Below the pieces are notes generated by a model. That model ran no database searches. It was not told the origin of the DNA and saw nothing but the letters and a program-made list of their open reading frames with translations. A DNA stretch of 64,000 bases, taken from positions 12,283-76,282 of the forward strand of contig WTPW01000631.1 in assembly GCA_009809945.1 (NCBI GenBank), read 5' to 3'. Source of the DNA: Gigaspora margarita (lineage: Eukaryota; Glomeromycota; Glomeromycetes; Diversisporales; Gigasporaceae). The stretch's first letter is position 1, and each line of letters begins with the position of its first letter. This document shows, piece after piece, positions 58,541-64,000 of this stretch. Made by a program: the position numbers and the translations under genes.

Positions 58541-58572
58541 GTCCGTGGCGAAGCCACGAGTCATTTGCTAGT
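58541..58572 (+). mobile_element. Helitron-like 3' end
   Basis: CGTGGC-GAA-GCCACG (58544-58558) forms a strong hairpin, followed nine bases later by CTAG and then T (58568-58572). This matches the Helitron 3' rule (hairpin about 10 bp before CTRR, insertion before T). The element would extend upstream; its 5' end is not established. Confidence 0.55.
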
Positions 58573-59206
58573 TATATATATTACATATACATATACGGTA
58601 TGTAAAATTTTTACTCCTTCCAAAAACGAATAAATGAAATCATTACTCCTACTAAAATGGTTTTTGCAAAAAGCAGGATAAGCGACATCAAAAAAAGTTG
58701 AAGGAAACCATCCCTACCACATTTCGTGTTACACATGAAACGTGATCGTACTGGTATAACGATCAAACTTATAACAATACGTTATGCACTTATATTTTGT
58801 TACGTAACCATCGCATATAGGCTTTGACAGAATCAAATGGCCGGATTATTATACCTCTAATTTTAAACTGGTTTAGTAGATGAATAAATCAGGTACGTAT
58901 GTGCGTACGTTATACCGTCCTAATACAGATAAGTTTTTGGCGATCTTATGATTATTCAAATTTCCATGTACGTATGTACGCACAATAAGCTAATTGTTTC
59001 ATTTTTCAGCGGTTACATTATAGATTTTTAATGTTCAATCAAATGCAAGATTTTGCGAACTCGCATGACTGCGTTCCTGGTGTCCATGTGAAAAGATCTA
59101 ATTTACGGGGTTAGTGCAACTTCAGGCACCTGAGGTGTAACCCTATGTCACCGAAACTTTTGTATCACTTTACACAGTAATTCCCCCCTACTTTGGTTCA
59201 GAAATT
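58573..59206. other. No gene seen
   Basis: Moderately AT-rich, with more CpG than most of the window (GTACGTATGTGCGTACG at 58892 and GTACGTATGTACGCAC at 58968 are a short inverted pair). Confidence 0.5.
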
Positions 59207-59303
59207 CTACTGATCATTCATATTAGGAATTTCAGCAGGAGCTATATCTATTTCAACTTCCTCCCTGATGCGTTTCTTACTCGTCAGCCGTAACACTAGT
59301 CTA
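59207..59303 (-). pseudogene. Terminal exon relic, Lys/Arg-Glu-rich tail
   Basis: On the minus strand SKKRIREEVEIDIAPAEIPN-MNDQ ends at a TAG (59207-59209). The basic-acidic tail with a definite stop looks like the last exon of a longer protein. The upstream sequence (to 59476) stays open but turns hydrophobic and low-complexity, so an intron or truncation is likely. Family not established. Confidence 0.4.
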
Positions 59304-59780
59304 ATTAATAATAATTTGCAGTGTATATGATATTTCCTACAGCCGATATAGCATTTTTTAATCCGCTTTATTTGAATAAATTTGGAAATATGGCTACCGG
59401 AGATTAATAATATTTGTAAACAATATGAAATTAAATACATGTGGTAATACAGATTTGGAGAATATGCAAAAATCATTAATTAATTTCTTTATGCATAAGT
59501 GTCAAACTTTGCATTCAATCAAACTAAATCTTTTAAAAAAATGAATGAGCTCAAAACAGAACAGGAAGTTCATACAGACGGATTTGATCATATGATAATC
59601 TTTTGAAATGTGCAAAAACCTTATTCATTATAAAAACAATATGCAATAACATAAATAAAAACTTTTTTCATTGTTATTTCATTTTTGATTAATCCACATA
59701 CCCAAAATAAGATTGGCTTAAATTCACAACATTGCGCAATTTGAGAATATCACACTAATGAAAATGCATTCAATTCGCCC
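59304..59780. other. No gene seen
   Basis: Intergenic sequence between the exon relic and the MITE upstream of the intact kinase gene. Confidence 0.5.
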
Positions 59781-60001
59781 GTTTGAAGTTACAATTTCGT
59801 TTAACGTTCTACACTATTCGTCCCCCTTAAAAGTAAACAGGCCATTCAGAGCGTTCATTATGCCTTAGGATTTCAATAAGTTACGTGTTATAAGTCAACC
59901 AATATAATGTCCAATATAATAAAATGTTTGTTTAAATAGACCCCCTCCCCCATCGCGTTTAAACTTCGTAAGGGAACGTTAAACGAAATTATAGTTTAAA
60001 C
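59781..60001. mobile_element. MITE 135 bp upstream of the intact kinase gene
   Basis: GTTTGAAGTTACAATTTCGT..TTAACGTTC on the left pairs with GAACGTTAAACGAAATTATAGTTTAAAC in two halves (GAACGTTAAACGAAATT, ATAGTTTAAAC) on the right. 221 bp. It occupies the promoter-proximal region of the gene starting at 60136. Confidence 0.75.
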
Positions 60002-60135
60002 AACATTAGCATAACAAAGGAAATTTTTTCAAAATCTCAAATCAAACAGAGCAAATCCAACCAAAGATTTCCTTGGGCCTACATAAAATTCGTTTCGTTG
60101 TTGTAATTTTTTTAAATGCTCTATAAAGCAACTAT

Positions 60136-62163
60136 ATGATGGAATCTAGTCGTGTACTTAGTCTTGATAATTATTGTTACGATGGAATTGAAGCTGAAAA
60201 TGGTGTATGTAAAACTTTTGGATTTCATAAAGAACGCGCAGATTTGGGAGATGCTAAAGCAATGGATATGGTTGGACATTATTATCAACGTGGTTATGGA
60301 GTTAAAAAAGACGAGTATAAAGCATTCGAATATTATCAAAAATCTGCAGAATTAGGGAATGCCAGTGGAATATTTCATGTTGGCTATTGTTATGAAAATG
60401 GAATTGGAATTGAGAAGAATGAGAATGAAGCATTCAGTTATTATAAAAAATCTGCTAAAATGGGGAATGTTCGTGGAACATTTCGCATTGGTTATTGTTA
60501 TGAATATGGAATTGGGGTCGAAAAGGATGAATTTGAGGCATTTAATCATTATAAAAAGTCCGCATATATGAAAAACAGTCAAGGAACAAATGAAGTTGGA
60601 TGCTGTTTTGAAAAAGGAATTGGAGTTAAAAAGGATGAAAATAAAGCATTAGAATATTATCAAAAATCTGCCAATATGGGAAATGCTACGGGAACATGTA
60701 GTGTTGGACATTGTTATCAATATGGTATTGGAGTAGAAAAGAATGAAATTAAGGCATTCGAATATTATAAAAAATCGGCAGATATGAGAGACCCTCATGG
60801 AAAATTTCGGGTTGGCTATTGTTATGGAAATGGAATTGGTGTTGAAAAGAATGAACATGAGGCGTTCAAATATTATCAAGAATCAGCAAAGATGGGAAAT
60901 GCTGAAGGAACATATTATATTGGATATTGTTATGAGAACGGAATTAGTGTTAAAAATAATCATTATAAAGCATTTTATTATTATCAAAGATCGGTATATA
61001 TGGGTTATGAAAATGGAAAAATTAAAGTTGATGATTATTTAAAAAATGAAATTGTAGATAATGCCTCCAAAAATTTAAAATATTGGTTAAAATATGCTAT
61101 TGCAAATGACCATATTAATTATGTTGAATTTAGTAGTTTCACTAACAAATGTCATATTGGTGGGGGAAGCTTTGGAAATGTTTATAAATATTTATGGAAA
61201 AATTGCGGAACTGTTGCACTTAAATGCCTCAAAGTAAAGAACGACCTCGATGAGAAAGATGTTAAAGACTTTGTTCGAGAGGTATTATATCTGAATATTG
61301 ATTTGTTAGTTTACTTGATTATATATATATTAATTTTGTAATAAAGCTAAGATCGTTACGAAGAGTCAATTGTCATCCAAATATTATCAATTTTTATGGA
61401 GTTACGAAAGGTCATTATTGAATTATCAATATATTTTTGAAATAATTATTAATAATTAATAATTTGTTGAAACCAAACAGATAATGATGGAACATATAAT
61501 TTAATTTTACAATATGCCAATCAAGGAACCTTACGAGAATATCTAAAGAAAAATTTTAAAAAATTTCAATGGTCAGATAAAATACGTATTGCTACGGAAA
61601 TAGCACTTGGACTTTTATTCTTGCATGATAATAATATTATTCATAGAGACCTCGTAGGTGTTATATGTTTTGCTGATTTCTATATTTTAACATGCTAATA
61701 TAACTTTATCATTTAGCACTCGAAGAATATCTTAATTCATAAAAAACGACCAAAAATTGCAGATTTTGGATTATCAAAGCAGATAGATAGGGCGTCTGTG
61801 ATGACAAATTCAGATTCAAGCATTAAAGGAATGCTGCCATATATTGACCCTAAATGTTTTAGTGACCACGATCCCAATTATAGACGTAATAAAAAATCAG
61901 ACGTTTATAGCTTTGGAGTAATCCTTTGGGAAATTTCAAGTGGTAAACCACCATTCGAAGAAATTAAATATCAGATGGCTCTTATTGTTCCAATCTTAAT
62001 AGAAGGAAAAAGGGAAGAACCCAAAAAAGACACACCACCTAAATATGTTGAACTTTACACGAAATGTTGGGACATAGAACCTGATAACCGCCCAGAAACG
62101 AAGTTAATTCTCGAAAACTTATATCAAATCAAGTCTACTAAATACTGTCGTACCTCTTTCTAA
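60136..62163 (+). CDS. Sel1-repeat / TKL protein kinase, intact, four exons
   Basis: Exons 60136-61281, 61347-61410, 61481-61653 and 61717-62163, all with GT..AG introns of 63-70 bp and compatible phases, encode 609 residues without a break. Residues about 45-325 are eight Sel1-like repeats of 36 residues (YYQRGYGVKKDEYKAFEYYQ type; nearly every unit ends GYCYENGIGVEK-like). The kinase follows: IGGGSFGNVY glycine loop, VALKC lysine, IINFYGV, IIHRDLHSKNIL catalytic loop split by intron 3 right after HRDL, IADFGLS, then PYIDPKCF replacing the APE motif, SDVYSFGVILWE and CWDIEPDNRPE. All core catalytic residues (Lys, HRD Asp, DFG Asp) are present, so activity is expected. By family knowledge this is cytosolic signalling, Sel1 units acting as a protein-binding scaffold. 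The first of two adjacent ATGs was taken as start. Confidence 0.9.
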
Positions 62164-62329
62164 TCATGCTTTTGGGCACAACCCAAACATAGGTGTGATT
62201 AAAGTAAAAATTATTTATTTATTTAATTATATAAAATAATTTGATTGATTAATTTTAAATATGTAACATTAATTGTTATAATAAATACAATTATATAATA
62301 TAAATATGGGCCGGTGTGAAAATGTAGAT

Positions 62330-63085
62330 ACACCAAAACTAAAAGTCAATTTCGTCTATATATAAAGTTCCTCAATTTTGGCTATTAATTTATAATTTTT
62401 TTATATCAAATAAAGAGAGATTTAAGCTACATTTTGATATAATTTTTTTATTATCTTTTTATAGTATGTTTGTTGTATTATAAATTTTTCAAAATTTTGA
62501 TTTTTTTAAAAAAAAAAACAAGAAAAATTTTTTTAAAAAAAACATATTTTCGCAATCAATATGCAACTTTATAAGCTTGTACTATGCAAGTGCATTGCCA
62601 TGCATATGCTAAAATATGCAATTAAATTTTAGCTTAATTGGATTAGTGGTTGTTAAAATATAAAATAAAAACTAATTTATTTTAATAAAGTTATATAAAT
62701 TACTATATATAGTAATTTTATATGCAGTAATTATCATTAAATTTAAAAATTTATATTTTAACTACTAATTCAATTAAGCTAAATTTTAATTATATATTTA
62801 GCATATATATAAAATATACTTATACAATATAATTACAAAGTTGTATATTTATAACAATAATATTTTTTTTAAAAGGAACCTTTTTTTGCATTTTTTTAAA
62901 AAAATTAAAATTTAAAAGAACTATTATACAATTAAATATCTATAAAAAGATAAAAATTATATCAAAAGATAGCTTAGACCTTGTTTTATTTAGTATAAAA
63001 AAATTAAATAGATAATTAAAATTAAAAAACTTTTATATATAGACAAAATTAAAATTTTAATTTTAGTATATTTATATTTTTATAT
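62330..63085. mobile_element. AT-rich foldback element, ~750 bp
   Basis: The left arm (TTCGTCTATATATAAAGTTC, TTTTGATATAATTTTTTTAT, TTAAATTTTAGCTTAATTGG) recurs inverted on the right (CTTTTATATATAGACAAAAT, AAAATTATATCAAAAGATAG, AATTCAATTAAGCTAAATTT), meeting near 62705. Outer ends are ragged. Non-coding. Confidence 0.7.
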
Positions 63086-63242
63086 TAAACAAATTGAAAA
63101 AATAAGTAATTAACAAAATTTTTTATAGAAATAAAAATTTTTAATAAAATTTATATTTAAATATTTGCCAAAATCTATATAATTGATAAAGTTATTTAAA
63201 TGTTTATATTAAATTTAAAACAATTTTTTTTATTATTATATA

Positions 63243-63671
63243 TAGTGTTCTGACCTGTCACAAAAATCCCAACCCAAGTCACCCACAGGTGGGTTATCTG
63301 GGTCACCCAGGTGAATACTAGGTAATGAAAAACTTCTGCTACGGGTCACCTGCAGGTGGGTCACCTGGGACACCCAGATGAATACTAGATAATAAAAAAA
63401 ATTTTGCTATGGGTCACCCATGAGTAGACAGTCTAAATGAAACTAAAAACAATGAATATATAGCTGAAATAAGTAATATAAGACAAAACATTACCTATTA
63501 TAACCAACCTATATGGGTACCTATGTGGGTAACTCATGGTTACCTATGGGTTGACCCACAGGTGATCCATGGGTGACTCATGGGTTTACCACCTGAGTGG
63601 ACCATAATTCACTTGGGTCACCCGCCCACCTGTGGGTGACCCGAGTGATACTTACCCAGGTCAGAACACTA
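63243..63671. mobile_element. hAT-like MITE with perfect 8-bp duplication, GGGTCACC-rich
   Basis: TAGTGTTCTGACCTG and its exact inverse CAGGTCAGAACACTA bound 429 bp. ATTATATA flanks both sides (63235-63242, 63672-63679). The interior is packed with GGGTCACC/GGTGACCC/CACAGGTGGG words, as at 3395-3635. Non-coding. Confidence 0.9.
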
Positions 63672-64000
63672 ATTATATAGTGTTTTAACATTTTTGCACT
63701 GGTCTATATAAACATTTATTAATAGAGAATAGAAATTTGTTGTATTTGCGTAGTGATATGAGTTAGTAGCTACTAGTAGGAATCTACTACTAGTATCTAC
63801 TAGTAGATAACAGTAGATACTGTTAGATAAATTATATGCAGAGTAGATACCACTAAAATAATTGATTTAAGGTAGTGCAGTATTGTACATTTTGGCTATT
63901 CACAGCCTTTTTGGCTTGTCCATATCCAAAATTGTCCAAATATCCAAGTTTGTTCAAAGCTTGTCCAGAATTTAATAATTAATAAATTTATCTAAAAAAT
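63672..64000. other. No gene seen; CTACTAGTA simple repeat
   Basis: At 63765-63850 the words CTACTAGTA / TAGTAGATA repeat in both orientations. The rest has GTCCAAATATCCAAG-like repeats and no coding feature. Confidence 0.5.

Noticed and set aside
55334-58572. A single Helitron running from the 5'-like motif to the 3' hairpin
   Set aside because: The 5'-like motif lies inside the hAT-like element at 55153-57184 while the 3' end lies outside it, so the simple pairing conflicts with the stronger target-duplication evidence.
60152-61042. Several additional frames on both strands over the Sel1 exon
   Set aside because: They are shadows produced by the regular 108-nt period of the Sel1 repeats in the true frame.

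Overview
The window is eukaryotic. It is extremely AT-rich, intron-bearing and dominated by transposable elements. Two genes combine Sel1-like repeats with a tyrosine-kinase-like (TKL) protein kinase, and a third kinase is a pseudogene. Large Sel1/TKL families, high AT content and heavy transposon load are established features of arbuscular mycorrhizal fungi (Glomeromycotina, Rhizophagus/Gigaspora-like), so that is the inferred origin. No rRNA, tRNA, CRISPR array or bacterial gene organisation was seen.

Layout. 1-7450: a palindromic MITE, an old LTR-retrotransposon fossil on the minus strand, a GGGTCA-rich repeat, and a Tc1/mariner-type MITE inside an LTR-like segment. 7457-9988 (minus): a Sel1+kinase gene with five exons, including a possible 20-nt microexon, and one in-frame stop in the kinase core. 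12115-16645: an LTR retrotransposon fossil with both LTRs, whose interior holds a zinc knuckle and Sel1/TPR-like host sequence but no visible pol. 16650-35440: almost gene-free DNA of stacked terminal-inverted-repeat elements, long foldback hairpins, a decayed ~95-bp satellite, a recurring ~100-bp dispersed repeat and a solo-LTR-like fossil. 35741-36676: an unrecognised coding relic. 37270-40473: a PIF/Harbinger transposon with TTA target duplication, a Myb/SANT-like gene and a convergent DDE transposase, both decayed, flanked by related MITEs and containing an assembly gap. 40848-46610: TIR elements, including a hairpin built of hairpins. 47195-49232: a kinase pseudogene followed by three tandem copies of its 5' exon and upstream region. 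49233-60000: MITEs, a near-perfect 823-bp palindrome, a hAT-like element carrying a second hAT foldback, and Helitron-like ends. 60136-62163 (plus): an intact four-exon Sel1+kinase gene. 62330-64000: a foldback element and a hAT-like MITE with a perfect 8-bp duplication.

The only gene that looks fully functional is the Sel1+TKL gene at 60136-62163; the one at 7457-9988 would be functional if its single stop is a read error. Both have the same order, Sel1 repeats first and kinase last. Sel1 repeats are protein-protein adaptor solenoids, so these proteins are inferred to be signalling kinases with a built-in scaffold. Many elements carry convincing target-site duplications, which allows nesting order to be read in several places. 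Element boundaries without a stated duplication are approximate.
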